The translations under genes and the position numbers were made by a program. 64,000 nucleotides of DNA from Epinephelus fuscoguttatus. Taxonomy: Eukaryota > Chordata > Actinopteri > Perciformes > Serranidae. Below, piece after piece: positions 11,884-24,600 of this stretch (positions are counted from its first letter, which is position 1; each line of letters begins with the position of its first letter). The notes beneath the pieces were generated by a model. The model worked only from the letters and a program-made list of their open reading frames with translations. It ran no database searches and was not told the DNA's origin. The stretch covers positions 23,182,200 to 23,246,199 of the forward strand of contig NC_064770.1 in the NCBI RefSeq assembly GCF_011397635.1, in the 5' to 3' direction.

Positions 11884-13696
11884 ATGTCAGCAGAGAAGAT
11901 GGAAACAGCTGCCGCTGTGTCCAATGGAGCAGGGCCTGTATATGAGGAGAAAGAAGACCCCCTCAGGTAAGTCTCCCACTAGTTTTGTAACAGCATTACC
12001 TTTGAGACGGTGAAATAGGATTACAAAATAATCACGTTTGTTGTTATGGTTCTGTCAAACACACATTACACCTCCTATTTGTCTCGTTTCTTTCCCAGTC
12101 CTGAGGATCTGTCTGAGGTGCTGGCAGCAGGGACCAAGGAGGTTCATGAAAAGGCTGAGAACACCCAGTTTGTGAAAGATTTCCTCAGGGGACGCATTCG
12201 CAAAGAGCTCTTCAAGGTCAGTCTGAAGAAGATCAGGAGAAATTGTTGCAATGTGATGTCATAAAGTGCAATACAAAACAAACACGATGAGTAAATAAAT
12301 CTAATAAACATGTAGGTAACCAGCAAAGCAAAGAAAACTGACAGAAGGAGACAACTTTTCTTTCTTGCTTCCCCAGCTTGGTGCCGTTGCGCTCTACTAT
12401 ACTTACACAGCCATGGAGGAGGAGATCGAAAGGAACAAGGACCACCCCCACTTCGCCCCTTTATACTTTCCCACAGAGCTGCACCGCCACGAGGCCCTGG
12501 CTCGTGATCTTGAGTACTTTTACGGCCCTGACTGGCAGAGCCAGATCAGCTGCTCCCAGGCCACCCAACGCTATGTGGACCGTATTCATGAAGTAGGGCA
12601 GGAGGACCCGGTGCTGCTGGTGGCCCACGCCTACACACGCTACATGGGGGACCTCTCCGGGGGCCAGGTGCTGAAGAAGGTAGCACAAAGAGCCATGAAG
12701 CTGCCGCCCACAGGGGAAGGCCTGGAATTCTATCAGTTTGATGGCATCCACAGCGCCAAAGCATTCAAACAGCTGTACCGCAGTCGCATGAACGAGCTAG
12801 AACTGGACATGGGAACAAAGAAGAGGCTGGTAGAAGAAGCTGTCAAGGCCTTCCAGTTCAACATGGAGGTAAGAGGCCAGGGATGAGAAATGGAGGTTGG
12901 AGAGATAGAGAAAAGAAGAAGCTATGTTTGGAAACACTAGTGGGCGATCTGTTCCCTGGTGGTGACGGTGGAGAGGTTAAATGAGGATTTTCTTGCAGTG
13001 AAGGTGTTCCTGTGCCTGCTTTGAACATTTACAGGATTTTAAAGACATATTGAAGTTCTTGCATGTATTTCGCCACTTTAATCCTCTAATGTTATGCAAA
13101 TTAAATGGTATTTGAAATGCAGTGTGCCTGAGATGCATGAGAACAACTTCCCTTAAAGTGGAAACAGACAACTTTTACATTAGTGTGATTATAAATGATA
13201 GATTTTTCAGGTGTTTTTTTTTTGCTGAATTACCCAAAAGCAGACATTCCTGTCTGATTGTTTCATCCAAGAACAAGCTTGATAACCTTACATACTGTCT
13301 GTTTGGTGTTGGCAGGTGTTTGAGGAGTTGGAAGAAATCGGTAAAACCATCCCAGAAGATGTTTTAGATGCTGGCATGCCCGTCCATGGAGCAATGGGTG
13401 GAGACATCAGCAAGTGTCCCTATTATGCTGCTAAAATGGGTACGCTCTTCTCTCTGTAAACATTGTGCCATCGTATGACATTTATAAATGACAATGAACC
13501 CACGATAAAGCTTTTATAAATATGAGGATCCTCTTTAAGTGTGTTTTTGTGCTCTCTCTGTGTCATAGCTGCATCGGGTGGAACAGCATACGCCTGCCAG
13601 CTCGCCATGGCCGTACTCCGACACCCAACAGGACAGGTCCTGTTTGCCACTTGGTTCGCTGCTCTGGCTGGACTGGCTGCGTGGTACCTGATGTGA
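11884..13696 (+). CDS. hmox2: Heme oxygenase 2, complete, 5 coding exons, 314 aa
   Basis: Encodes the constitutive microsomal enzyme that opens heme to biliverdin, CO and ferrous iron using electrons from NADPH-P450 reductase. Coding exons, all with GT-AG borders: 11884-11966, 12099-12216, 12377-12868, 13316-13439, 13569-13696. They sum to 945 nt in frame with a TGA stop, giving 314 residues (human HMOX2 has 316). Seen: [12 protein letters not shown] with the expected proximal heme ligand near His44; the heme oxygenase signature [16 protein letters not shown] with the catalytic Asp near residue 159; one cysteine-proline heme regulatory motif, SKCPYY, near residues 263-268; and a C-terminal hydrophobic tail anchor (about 296-314, ending AAWYLM) for the ER membrane. 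The start at MSAEKMET was chosen because human HMOX2 also begins MSAE. An in-frame ATG lies upstream at 11848, but a plausible acceptor (ends 11866) would exclude it. The second cysteine-proline motif seen in mammals is not kept (YACQLA instead). hmox2 rather than hmox1 is indicated by the cysteine-proline motif and the long N-terminus. Confidence 0.97.
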
Positions 13697-15715
13697 TCCA
13701 GCCATCACCCTGTCACTCTGCTGCTGTAAGAGAGAGGGAGGAGGAGCTCAGAAAGAAGGACCGTAAGGAGACTAGAAAACTCCTGCGAGCTGTAGACCAT
13801 TTTATAGTTTCATACAGACATTCTGAACGGGTCCAGGTTTATTTAATGTGACATGTTTGTAGAGAACCTGACAGAAAGTAAACTCGGTTATGTTTCTTAG
13901 CAATGGAATTCCAATGAAATGATCTGTAGGACCATTAGGATGTCATTTCCATCCATCCATCCAACTATCCATCCAGCAACACCACGTATAATTCATCCTC
14001 CTGTCTTTATTTCTCTACCTCTTGAGCACTTCCTTCCATCCTGTGTCCATTCAGTTGGTGTGGTCGTGTCTCAAAACCTTCTGAGGCTGTTTTCTGACAG
14101 CGTAAAAAGCTAATTTGTTGTAAAATTAAATTTCTAATTTTAAATGAAGGTGCCAAATTGACAAAGCATGGCCACTTTTAAATGGTGCCCATGTCTATTG
14201 GTTATACAGTGATAAAATGAGTTCACGGTGAGCTTAGAAAGAAACACACTATGCATTATGTTATGCAGTATGTATAACAGCGCAGTATGTTTTTGCTGTG
14301 TTGATTTTGAATCAGGCCTGTGTGTTTTTCATCAAAGACACAGGAAGTAATGTACAAGTTAATAATACAACAGTATCTTTTCACTTCTATACATCGACTC
14401 AAGCTACAAAGATAAATTAAAAACACAGTGAACTGCAATTATGTTCTTTTTGAAAATCCACGATCATATGTCATGATTCAAACATGGCCTCAAATGTGCA
14501 CTGTGAGACAGGTGATAGGAAACAGAAGCTTTTTTTTTAACTATAGCACACCTACACTTTGTCAAGTGTATGATTAATTAAAATCTTCAGATACTAGTGA
14601 ATATACCGGATGTTTGAGTCTATTGATGCATGTTCAAATGTACTATTTCTGTCTCAGAATTATGCGATACAGCATCTTGTATTTCTAAAAAAAAAACTGC
14701 CTGTTGTCGATTTAAAGACGAATGACTGATTGATTATGTTTTACCTGCCACAGGAGCCTATAATAGACAGTTGATGTGTCATGATTGCAGCTGTTTTAAC
14801 AGGAAATTGTCCTTTTATAATGTGTCTGAGCGTTGTGGTTTATTACAAACTACTGTAGGTTAGGTACTTACAGGCAGGTCCTTCAGCAGCTCAGCATTTG
14901 TTAAGGACATACCATCATCACTATAAGTGTAATCACTGTTCATATTTCATTCATACTGTATGTTGGGAACCACTTTCCCAGTCGTGCACAGCTTTTTTCA
15001 GCACATACAAGGAGGAATATATTATGCTGTATGTGTATTGTATGCAGTGTTATTGCACTGTTTTGCTATTGAAGTTGAATATTTATCCTGACACAGTAAT
15101 GACAGTTTATTAACTCTGCTTTCTTTCCAAGGAGTGTATTTTTTCCCTTTGCTTGGGTCTGTTTTCTTGACATAGTACCAAAGGAAACCTGCTGAAAACA
15201 TTGTAACCAGGTTCCTGTGCTGTGTGTATTCGCACATCACACATAAATGGGTGTACAGTAGGAAAGATTTGATCAGATGTGTGATGACTATGTGGTGCGT
15301 TTTGCATTCGAGAGTCTCAGGTTCAGGCAGTCAGAAGGCAATACAACAGGGACTGCCCTAATATACTCCTGTAGTTCAACGTCCGTGTTTTAAATTTTTT
15401 TTTTTTTTTTAAAAGCCAGTGTGACGTGTCAAACTGCTACAGTATTTTTGGACATACTGAAGGGACACTTACTTGAATCTCAGGAGTGCAGGTAGATAAT
15501 TCAGGTCATTGGATTAAACCTTAAAGTTTTAAGTGGGACGCTTGACTAATTCATGCTGATTTTAAATTGTGTTTTCATTAACTAAGCTCCTTATCCCTTT
15601 GTGTATCTAACTGGACAAAGCTTTATAGTATTGACTAGAATACTCTCATTGTGTGAGAGTGAAACCACAGGAGTATGTTGTGCTGTCTGTAATTAAATAA
15701 ACTGTTTTTCCTGCT
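13697..15715 (+). other. hmox2: hmox2 3' UTR (inferred)
   Basis: About 2 kb of non-coding sequence follows the stop codon and reaches a canonical AATAAA. It is AT-rich, includes a short ATCC tandem run near 13949-13976, and shows no transposon that I recognise, which fits a long 3' UTR. The end depends on the poly(A) signal being used. Confidence 0.5.
15696..15701 (+). terminator. AATAAA poly(A) signal, candidate for hmox2
   Basis: A canonical AATAAA in unique sequence is followed by a T-rich stretch (ACTGTTTTTCCTGC). It is the best-placed signal that I noticed downstream of hmox2. Confidence 0.5.
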
Positions 15716-16369
15716 CATGCTGATAAGAGGTGATTCAATTGGACTGGGGTTTTTAATCACAGCAAACATCTTAATGGATGATCATTTTGATGCATATTTA
15801 ATACATTTCTTGGCATAAACCTTGAGGTATTAAGATTGTTAAGATTTTAGGGCTTTTTGCCTAAATTATAGGACAGCTGAAGGGGACAGGGCTGCAGGTT
15901 GGCAAAGGACTCAGCCTATATGAAGAACACACTCTACCTATCTTATGTAACAATGCATAGAATCCGTACTAAAAATCTACGTACAGACAAAAGCCAGAGA
16001 TGGCATGCGGCAAAAATATTTAACAATTTCTACAATCAGGCTTCCACCTCACCGTCTGCGCCACCATTTGCCAACTCCAAAATGTTAGTAAGCATGGGTC
16101 AAAGTTTCTGTCAACAAGTCTGTTTTTATACGTCAATATTTTGCATGGGAAGTGGCGTACGCCTCTTTCAGGCCTCGTGCGTGCGCAGTGTTTAGAAATG
16201 AGATAAAGGAGAGAAAGAGGTTGCCTCGGGTCTTGAGGATTGTTAAAAAAGATCCCAGATTCATCCATTAATCTTTCACATATTCATCAGGAGCACATCA
16301 CCAGCATTTCAACCATAGTAATATCTTATACTGTATGTCACTGTAACATCTCAACTACTATTAGATGGT

Positions 16370-16625
16370 TTTGCTTTGAAATTTTGTACAGATGTTCATG
16401 ACCCCAGAGGATGAATCCTGATGACATTGACATAAGCCTTAGGTGAATTTTGTATTTTGTCCATATTAGCAAATCTTAGCTTGTAAACATTATACCAACT
16501 AGCTACAGGTAAGCATATTAGCATTGTTGCTATGAGCAAGTTAGCATGCTACAACTAGCACTTAGCTCAAAGCACCTATGTGTGACTTCATCATGTGGTA
16601 CAGCCTCACAGGGCTTAGAAAATAT
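16370..16625 (+). mobile_element. Teleost interspersed repeat rich in TTAGC motifs
   Basis: Contains the recurrent order TTTTGTACAGATGTTCATG, CCCAGAGGATGAATCC, AGCAAGTTAGCATGCTA and TTAGCTCAAAGCAC, TACAGCCTCACAG, which I recognise as a common fish repeat. Class unknown. Confidence 0.5.
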
Positions 16626-16844
16626 TGGAGATTGTCCATAGAACATCACTTTTAAAATAAAGGTAATAGATTTATTCAAATGTAAAAATGCAGGCGAGTT
16701 TATTATATAACATTACACATTAACAGCTAATCTATTCTACCTTATTTCTAATGCTCTGGCAGTTTACTGGTGTTTTGGATTGCATTATATTCTACCTAAA
16801 TAAGAATGAGCAAAACATACATAAATGTTTATTAATGTCAAGAC

Positions 16845-17145
16845 CAGTGGTTCCAAAATGATGGGTCATGGTCCAAAAGTGGGTTGCAAGTCCATTCTGA
16901 ATGGACAGCAAGTGACTTGCAAATGTATTAAGTTTTTAAAAAACACATTTTATTCTTAAATACAGTGAATTTCTAGCGCAGAGCTTTTACTTTGAAGTGC
17001 CCTTTCCTGCTTTTAAGTAAGTGACTTATGGACAGCTACTTGACAGAGACAGCAAACTAGCTTGATGACATGTCCAAGCGTGGACTTTGAACTAATGACG
17101 AAGGAGAAATCTGGACCCCGTGGCTGCACCAGTTGGGAACCACTG
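16845..17145 (+). mobile_element. hAT-like MITE (CAGTGGTTCC...), copy 2
   Basis: 301 bp between CAGTGGTTCC and GGGAACCACTG. Flanking 8-mers GTCAAGAC and GTCTGGAC agree at 6 of 8 positions, the target-site length used by hAT transposases. No coding capacity. Confidence 0.78.
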
Positions 17146-18030
17146 GTCTGGACAGAGTCAATACACTCTTAGAGGCTTTTCCTAGACCATTGCTTTATTA
17201 TAGATGTCCAGTATATCTCTTCTATGTGACACATTGATGCATCTATATGATCCACAACTACCTATGTACAAATGTAATGAAGGTGCAGAATTCTCTCGCA
17301 TAATGTAAAGGGTTAAAAGAGGAACAGAGTTCACTAGTTTTCACAGTTCAGGAAAGCCCGAGCCAAAGTTTAACTTTCCACTACAGACACACCTCCACAC
17401 TGTCCAACATTTAAACGAAAAGGTAAACATGTAGTCAACCTGTTAGGACTGACAGCACTGCTGAGAACTGAGGAGGAAATTTAAGCACTGTGTACAAAGT
17501 ATACAAAACAAAATGATTAATGACAGGAGGTTGATTTAATCCCAAATGAAACTTGTGACTGAATCTGTACTCTTTGTCAATAATTTATTTCTACGCACAT
17601 GAATTCTGTTATCGTTATAGTTTTTTGAGGGGATCAACAGAAATCCAACATGCACCAACTGCTATGTTCATGAGAAGTCTTTGTTGCATCAATGGACGTC
17701 TGACTGAAGAGGTGATTAGCGCAGTGGAACATCCTCTTGTGTGGACTGCCCTCAGCAGAAGAACAGAGAAGATGATCCTCCGTCTTGTTCACTGCAGGGC
17801 TGTGTAGGTGGGTCCAAATTGATCCCTCCAAAACCTTTGCAGGCCTCATCCGACACCCAATACTCCTCAACCACCTGTCCCTTTATAATGTGGCTGTGCT
17901 TGCTTTGCGCTGTCCTCCCTTCTGCCCTCTGATTTACTGACAAAGCTTCTCAGTTCCAGGATGACCTTTTACCTTTAAAAAGACAGAAGAACAAGACATA
18001 TATAGATATCAATGTGTAAAATATAAATAA
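17146..18030. other. Intergenic between hmox2 and dnaja3, no gene recognised
   Basis: Open frames of 60-78 codons on both strands overlap one another (17574-17943), but no homology or splice pattern supports them. No NMRAL1-like sequence was noticed. Confidence 0.5.
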
Positions 18031-18500
18031 TTTTGAATCAGATTTATTGAAGGTTACTTGTGGGATTCCACAAGGTAAGGTGCTGGGCCCTCACCTGTTC
18101 AAATAAAACATATTTGTAAAATATCTAAATTATTAAGTGTTGTTTTATTCGCTGATGACACAAGCTTAAATTGCTCCAGGAACATTTTGTCTTAAAGAAA
18201 TAGTTTAATATTAACAAGTTATCATTAAAATTAAGTACAACAAAGTTAATAATATTTGGAAATTAGCAATTCAATAATAAAGAAAAAAATATGATTAAAA
18301 AATGCTTAGAACAAATATGACATTTCTGGGCATTGTAACTGATTATAAATTATGCTGAAAACTTTATGTAAATATAGGCAAAAATGTCTAAAAACTAAAG
18401 ATAAATTGACTCAGAACTCAGTACACATACTGTATAATTCTTTCATAGTGCCATACTTAACCTACTGTTACTAACGCTCCAATTGATCTTAAAACTGCAC
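18031..18500 (+). pseudogene. Decayed LINE reverse-transcriptase fragment
   Basis: In one frame it reads ESDLLKVTCGIPQGKVLGPH, then after a short gap SVVLFADDTSLNCS with the FADD catalytic motif at 18148-18159; further on LSLKLSTTKLIIFG and FLGIVTDYK. This is the order of RT core motifs in a non-LTR retrotransposon. Stops and frame breaks interrupt it and both ends are missing. Confidence 0.8.
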
Positions 18501-18939
18501 ATATAACAAACAAAATAATTTCCTTCCTCTAACTGTATTGAGAAGTGGTTCAAAATTGGAGAGCAAGTATGAATTTAGGGGAACAGGTGCATTTAAGAAA
18601 ACAAGGGTTAAGACAAACACAAAGAATATATATGTATCTGCCAAAGGGGTGACCTTGTCTTTTGGTTGACAAGAAATTAAAAATGTATAGTTCACTTTGC
18701 AAATTAAAAAAAAATATGCTTTGAAAAAAGGTAGGTAAAATAAGCTTGAGCCTCAGCCTCCACCATTTCGATCTTCATCTTTTGTTTCCCTTTGAATTTA
18801 ACGCCTATTTGTTCTTCATTATGTTCATTCTTTTTTGGAAAATTGTTAACAAAAACCGAAATAAATTACTGCTACTACTTCAAAAGGAAAAAGAAAAGAG
18901 CTGTAAAATGGATTCTTGGGAAATTAACTTAATTCTTTT

Positions 18940-18945
18940 TTTATT
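18940..18945 (-). terminator. AATAAA poly(A) signal, candidate for dnaja3
   Basis: Read on the minus strand this is AATAAA, about 265 nt past the dnaja3 stop codon. That gives a short 3' UTR of ordinary sequence. Nearby AT-rich DNA makes chance matches possible. Confidence 0.4.
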
Positions 18946-19210
18946 CATCTATATTGAAGTGACAATGCAGTCCCACTTTGAAAAAAAGGACATTTAAAAC
19001 AGACAATTTAGGACATCCCAGAGTGGCTGAACATCCAGGTGAATGCACCCCTGCATCAGTGCTTTTATGTGACAGCCACAAACCAGATAATGCAAAGCCA
19101 TCCAGGAAATGTGAATGTGGTGGATAATGCATCGCATTTTATTTGTGAAGAACAGAAAATAGAGAGTGATTTGGGAAAAATCAACACTAGTCCTACCTGG
19201 CTTGTGGCTG

Positions 19211-21560
19211 TCATGAAGAACTAAACAATTTCTTTAATTTGGAGAAGAAGCCCCCCTCTTGTTTCAACTCTCCTTCGTTCTTGTTATGCACTCTTTGCCC
19301 TGCCTCAGACCGCTTACCACTGCTGCCCCCACCTGGACAGAGATTAACACTGCATCAGCAGGGCCGACGACTAAATACAACGTCCTTTCCTATAACCCCA
19401 TTTCAGTGAATCAGTATATCAAGCAAAATAGTGGGACTACAGGGACAAGTGGGTAAGAAGAAAAAGTGAGGGTGGATGTCATTGTCCTGTTACCTGTGGT
19501 GGTGTTAGTGACTCCATTCACTGTCCCCTCCACATCTGTCTCGTCCTCAGCGTAGCTCATTAGCAGAGCTCTTTGCCTGTCTGTCAGTGTCCTGCAGAAA
19601 AACAATATCTTATGGTCACTGTGGTTGGGAAACCCATTTTATACCATTTGGAATTTTTATTAGAGCAAAAAAGATGAACAAGATGTGTTTGACTGTGGAC
19701 GCTTACTTGGGTACTTTTATTTTGACATGTACATAATGGTCTCCGAAGCCGTAGCCACTGATACGAGCAATCCCCTTCCCTGACAATCGGATCCTCTGAT
19801 CTGTCTGGATGCCTGCAGGGATCTGAAGAGAAGAGAGTCATAGAGTCATAGAGAGTTATAACACTGTATGTATTTGAAATGTTTTCCCGCTAGAGAACAA
19901 ACCTGAGAATGTGCATCTACTTACTGATAAGTTTAGTGTTTCATAAAGGCCCTGTGTCCTGGCCGTGCCACCCAGGATAGCTTGTGCCACGGAGACAAGA
20001 AGATCAGAGTGGATGTCTGCACCGTCCCTCCTGAACACGGGACTTTTCTGGACCTGGACACCAAACCGCAACACATTACAACCAATCATACGTGCTATCA
20101 AAACTTCCAGTGCTCCTCAGGTTGTCTGAACTGTGTTAATTCAAAGTCAAAGAGCTCAGACGGCTCAATGCCTCTTACTAGCCCACACACCTATACTACA
20201 TTACACAAGACAATCCCATTACAGCAGCTCTGACGTGAACTTGCACTTCATGGAGAGTTAATTTATTTCTGGCCTGGGTTTGTAGATGAAGATACTCACC
20301 CTGAATGTGATGAAGATCTCCTTCTTGCCGACTGGCATTCTGACTGTCTGGCCATCCTCCACCCCTTAAATGAAAAACAAACCACAGTTAAGTGGTGCAT
20401 GTGATCTATATTTAAGTTAAAGGTCCAGTGGGGAGGATTTATTGGCATACAACAGTTCCAGCCAACTGAACAGCCCCTCTCTCACCCCTCCCTTTCCAAG
20501 CATGTAGAAAACCTATAGTTGCCTCAGCAAGGCTCAACACTTTTAAAAGTGCTTGCCAGGCTGGCAGCCATGCATCAGCTTTTGGTTGACGGAAACTGAA
20601 AATATCGCTGCCATTTTTAGTCAACTTACATTTTGAGTTTTAAAGCTACAGTTGGAAGCTTTTATAACAAATATCTTTCTTCATATTTGCTGAAACTGTC
20701 ACAAAATTCACGCAACACTGAATGAGACAAATACTCTGTGAAAAAAACTTTTCTTCTCTGCCTACTCTATCTCTGTGTTAGCATTTCTAAATGGCCTTAC
20801 TACATGTGAACAAAAACAACCAATCAGAGCGGAGGAGTCTCCAGTGCAGCTGTCAATCATGTCAATCACTGCTCAAGAACTGCAGTCAAATTGTCAAACT
20901 AGGCATCGCTGATCAAATATGAATCAAGATTCTGTTACTGCATTGCCTATTTCTCACCTAAAATGTTTTCAGAAACATATTTTAGTGTACTGTTTAGCTG
21001 TGAAATGAGAAAGATTGTGACCCAGCCGCCATGTTGGATACGTCTGATTCTAGCGAATACCAAAGGCAGTAGGATGAGGAGGAGGGACAGGATTTTTGTC
21101 ACACGTCATGGATTTTCTATGAGTCTGTGGTGGCCAGTGCTATCCTCTATGCTGTTGTGTGCTGGGGCAGCAGGCTGAGGATGGCGGATGCCAACAGACT
21201 CAACAAACTGATCCGCAAGGCCAGTGACGTTGTGGGAACGGAGTGTGACTCTCTGATGGTGGTGTCAGAGAGGAGGATGCTGTCTAAGCTACGAACTATC
21301 TTGGACAATGTTTCACACCCACTCCACCATGTGCTGGTCAGGTACAAGAGTACTTTCAGTGGGAGACTCATACCACCAAGATGTACCACTGAGCGCCACA
21401 GGAAATCATTCCTGCCTGTGGCCATCAAACTGTACAACTCCTCCCTCTGAGTGGCCCTGAGACTATTTCACACACTGCAATAATTTAATTTAACTTGTGC
21501 AATAACCCCATTCACCCTGACTGTATATATTCTGTTTGTGTAAATAATCTTGTTCAGTTT

Positions 21561-21605
<45 letters not shown>

Positions 21606-24600
21606 CTTTACGTTTATGTTTGTTAATAATTCCTGTTTATTTAACTATATATTTGTAAATAGTATTGTTTAAATTTCTTATATTTTCATGTATCTTTCCT
21701 CTCTTGCAAGGAGCACCTGTAACATAAATAATTTCCCCTCGGGGATCAATAAAGTATTTCTGATTCTGATTCTGTCTCGTGTATGTGTTTCAGAATATAG
21801 TGATACAAAGTTATTTTCATTAAAGTTAGCAACCGTAGCTTTCAGATACAATGCGGTTATACATCAGGTTTACAATAATAATAATGTGACCCTAAGGAAT
21901 GTTTAAAAGCTGACGAAGAGGATTAGGGCCATGTCTATGAAAACAAAATCTTTTCGAGAATAAAGTCATAAATCTAGGAGGATAAAGAGAATATTACGAG
22001 ATTAAAGTCATCATTTTAGAGGGGAAAAAAATCACAGTTTAAGACCAGAAAGTCAGATAATGTGGTTTAAAGCGACTTAAGTGTTGGGAGTGACAGTAAT
22101 ACATGTTTTAGCAGTACCCAAGTAATATAATGCATTACCGACAAGATTTCAGGTGATATTATTACATTTGCAATGTCACGGAACACATTACCACCCGAAA
22201 ACTGTTTGTTTTTATTTATCACTCACATACTGCTCCCTTTCCACCAGTGCGCCACCAAAATATCCCCTGGAGGTTGTTGTGTCATATTACAGACTACACT
22301 ACGAAACTATAGAGGGGTGCCGCAGGTGATCGTACATCTCTGTGATGCCACACTGTGCGTTATCATGATCAATACGTTTTCATTTTCACTCTTCCATAAA
22401 AAGCCTTATTACAGTAATCAAATAAGAAACTTTGTGTTTTCTTTATTATCTATTTGTCTGATTTTATCTGTTCCTTCAGGTTTATCTGGTTCTTTGTCAG
22501 TTGAATCCCATTGCACATTCGTTTGTGATGTTCAACAATTCAATTTGCTTCGCCTTTGGCTCTAAAACAGAATTATTCTGGAAAAAACTACGACAGGCAT
22601 TCAAAGTATGAATTATGCTCAACCATTTTTTAACAAATGTGCAAACAATAAAAACCAGTAACATATAATAATTCAGGAATATATGCAGCAGGGAAGACAG
22701 CAGTTGCTTCTGACAACAGCTGATAAACTGACCTTTCTTACTCATTAATAGTGATAATATCAAATATCCTTGGAGGTATTTACAGTGTGTAAACAATAGA
22801 AGAGACAGTTAAATGACACTGACCTGCAGGCACAGGAACCATCACATTCTTCCTCTGCTTGGTCTGCCCCACCCCACGGCAGGACTGACAGGGTGTTGAA
22901 ATGACTGTGCCTTTGCCTCCACAGCGACGACACGTGGAGCGCATCACAAACGGTCCTGTATTCACCGTCTCCTACAGGGCGGACAATGCACGTGTTTAGT
23001 GATGCAACAAACTACAAATATATGCTTTAAGAAAAGGCAGCGTGTCAGAGCTCTCACCATGCCGGAGCCGTTGCAGTGGTGGCAGTGCTGGACTTTGGTA
23101 CCAGGCTCGTGGCCTTTACCATCACAGCGTTGGCAGGTTGCTTCTACGTTAACAGAAAACTCTTTGTTGACTCCCTTTGCTGCCTGAGTGAACGTCAGCT
23201 CCATGATGTACTGTGTTGAAAAGAGAAGGTATCACAAATTCATCACCAATAAAAATCAAAGGCACTCCTTGGCTTTTGCTCCCATTTTAGAGTATCCCAC
23301 TAACCTCCTGCGGCTGCTCAAATATGGCGTTGAAGTCTCCAAAGCCACGGCCTCCAGAGAATTCCCCAAAGATCTTACGGAAGAGCTCCTCTGGGTCCAC
23401 GCTGCTGGACTGTCCAGACCAGTACTGGTGCCCTCCACTAGCCTGACCAGCATCAAAGCCTGTTGAGCCATACGCATCATACTGCTTCCTCTTTCCTTCA
23501 TCACTCAGGACCTGAAAGACACATGGAGCATTGTTTAATCTTGATGATTACTATTCATTGATTTAGCAGAAAACACGTGCGTAAATTAATGAAAGCTTGA
23601 GTAAAGACTGCACCTCATAAGCTTCAGCCAGCTGAGCAAATTTCTCCTTGGCTTGTGGGTCGTCTTTGTTGGTGTCAGGGTGGTACTTTTTGGCCAGCTG
23701 AGGGACAACAAGCACACTGTCAGCTACTGTCATGACTCGTTATCTGGGAGCCAAGACAAGTTGTGAATGTATGTCAGACAGGAGCAAACCTGGTAGTAGG
23801 CTTTCTTGATCTCTTTCTGGGTCGCAGTGCGAGGCACGTCGAGGATCTGGTAGTAGTCCTGCTTGCTGCTGACGGGGGCACTTGTGTGGAAGGACAGTGT
23901 GCAGACAGCATTGGGTGATTTGATGCCTAGAGAGTGTCACAACAGAGTAAAAGGAAGAAGTAAATACCATGTTGAACAGTGGAGCTGTATTGAAGCTGCA
24001 TCCAGGTCAGCTAAATTGACTCCCCTGCATTGTTATGAACTGTTACTGAATGCACTTTCAGGCCAAACTGGATGACAAATATTTGTAAAGACAGAACTGC
24101 AAGTCAACCTGACCTGCAGAAAGGTTCTAGAAATACAAATGCTTGCAGCTCCACAAACAGCAATGAGAAAAGCTGCTGACAACAAAACAAGTTATGATGT
24201 TCTTGGCTTCCCATTGACATTGTTTGCGGTTAGGAGTCGCACAGTTGGTAGGTGGCATTAGGTCATTAGGTTGGGCTCCTTTTTAAGAAGGAGTAAGGAT
24301 GTTGTGGGTGACAGAAAACACCTGTATCAACCCTTGCAAATCCAACTTGATGGCTGCAAACCAAAGTTAGCAAAACTGGTTGCATAAGATACTGTTATTA
24401 GTGTTACTATCTTTAACACTACGTTAATAAAATAATTTTCTAATACACCTTATCTTTAAAGCTAGCTTGAGCTCTTGTCGAGCTGAGTAAACTTAGTTGT
24501 TTTATCTTGCGTCACATGAGTAAACCAGAAACTACAAAACATTTAGCCTAGCCTAGCCTAGCTTAGCCTAGGCCGGCACCATATGGGTAAAACACCACTC

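Larger units (their letters stand above)
20637..21846 (+). mobile_element. DNA transposon with TTTAAAGCTACAGTTGG ends, split by a LINE, in dnaja3 intron 6
   Basis: The left end TAAAGCTACAGTTGGAAGC (20640) and the right end GTTAGCAACCGTAGCTTTCA (about 21826-21845) are inverted. The interior includes TCAGAAACATATTTTAGTGT, shared with copies near 39900 and 45260. A Rex1-like LINE sits inside. All of it lies in dnaja3 intron 6 (20365-22823), the longest intron of that gene. Confidence 0.6.

Noticed and set aside
17752..17943. Minus-strand frame as the last exon of dnaja3
   Set aside because: First considered because of a nearby acceptor, but the exon at 19332-19211 gives the conserved FFSKLKKLF tail in correct phase.
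15716..19210. NMRAL1 between hmox2 and dnaja3
   Set aside because: No NmrA-type Rossmann sequence or exon series was recognised; only repeats and short chance frames.
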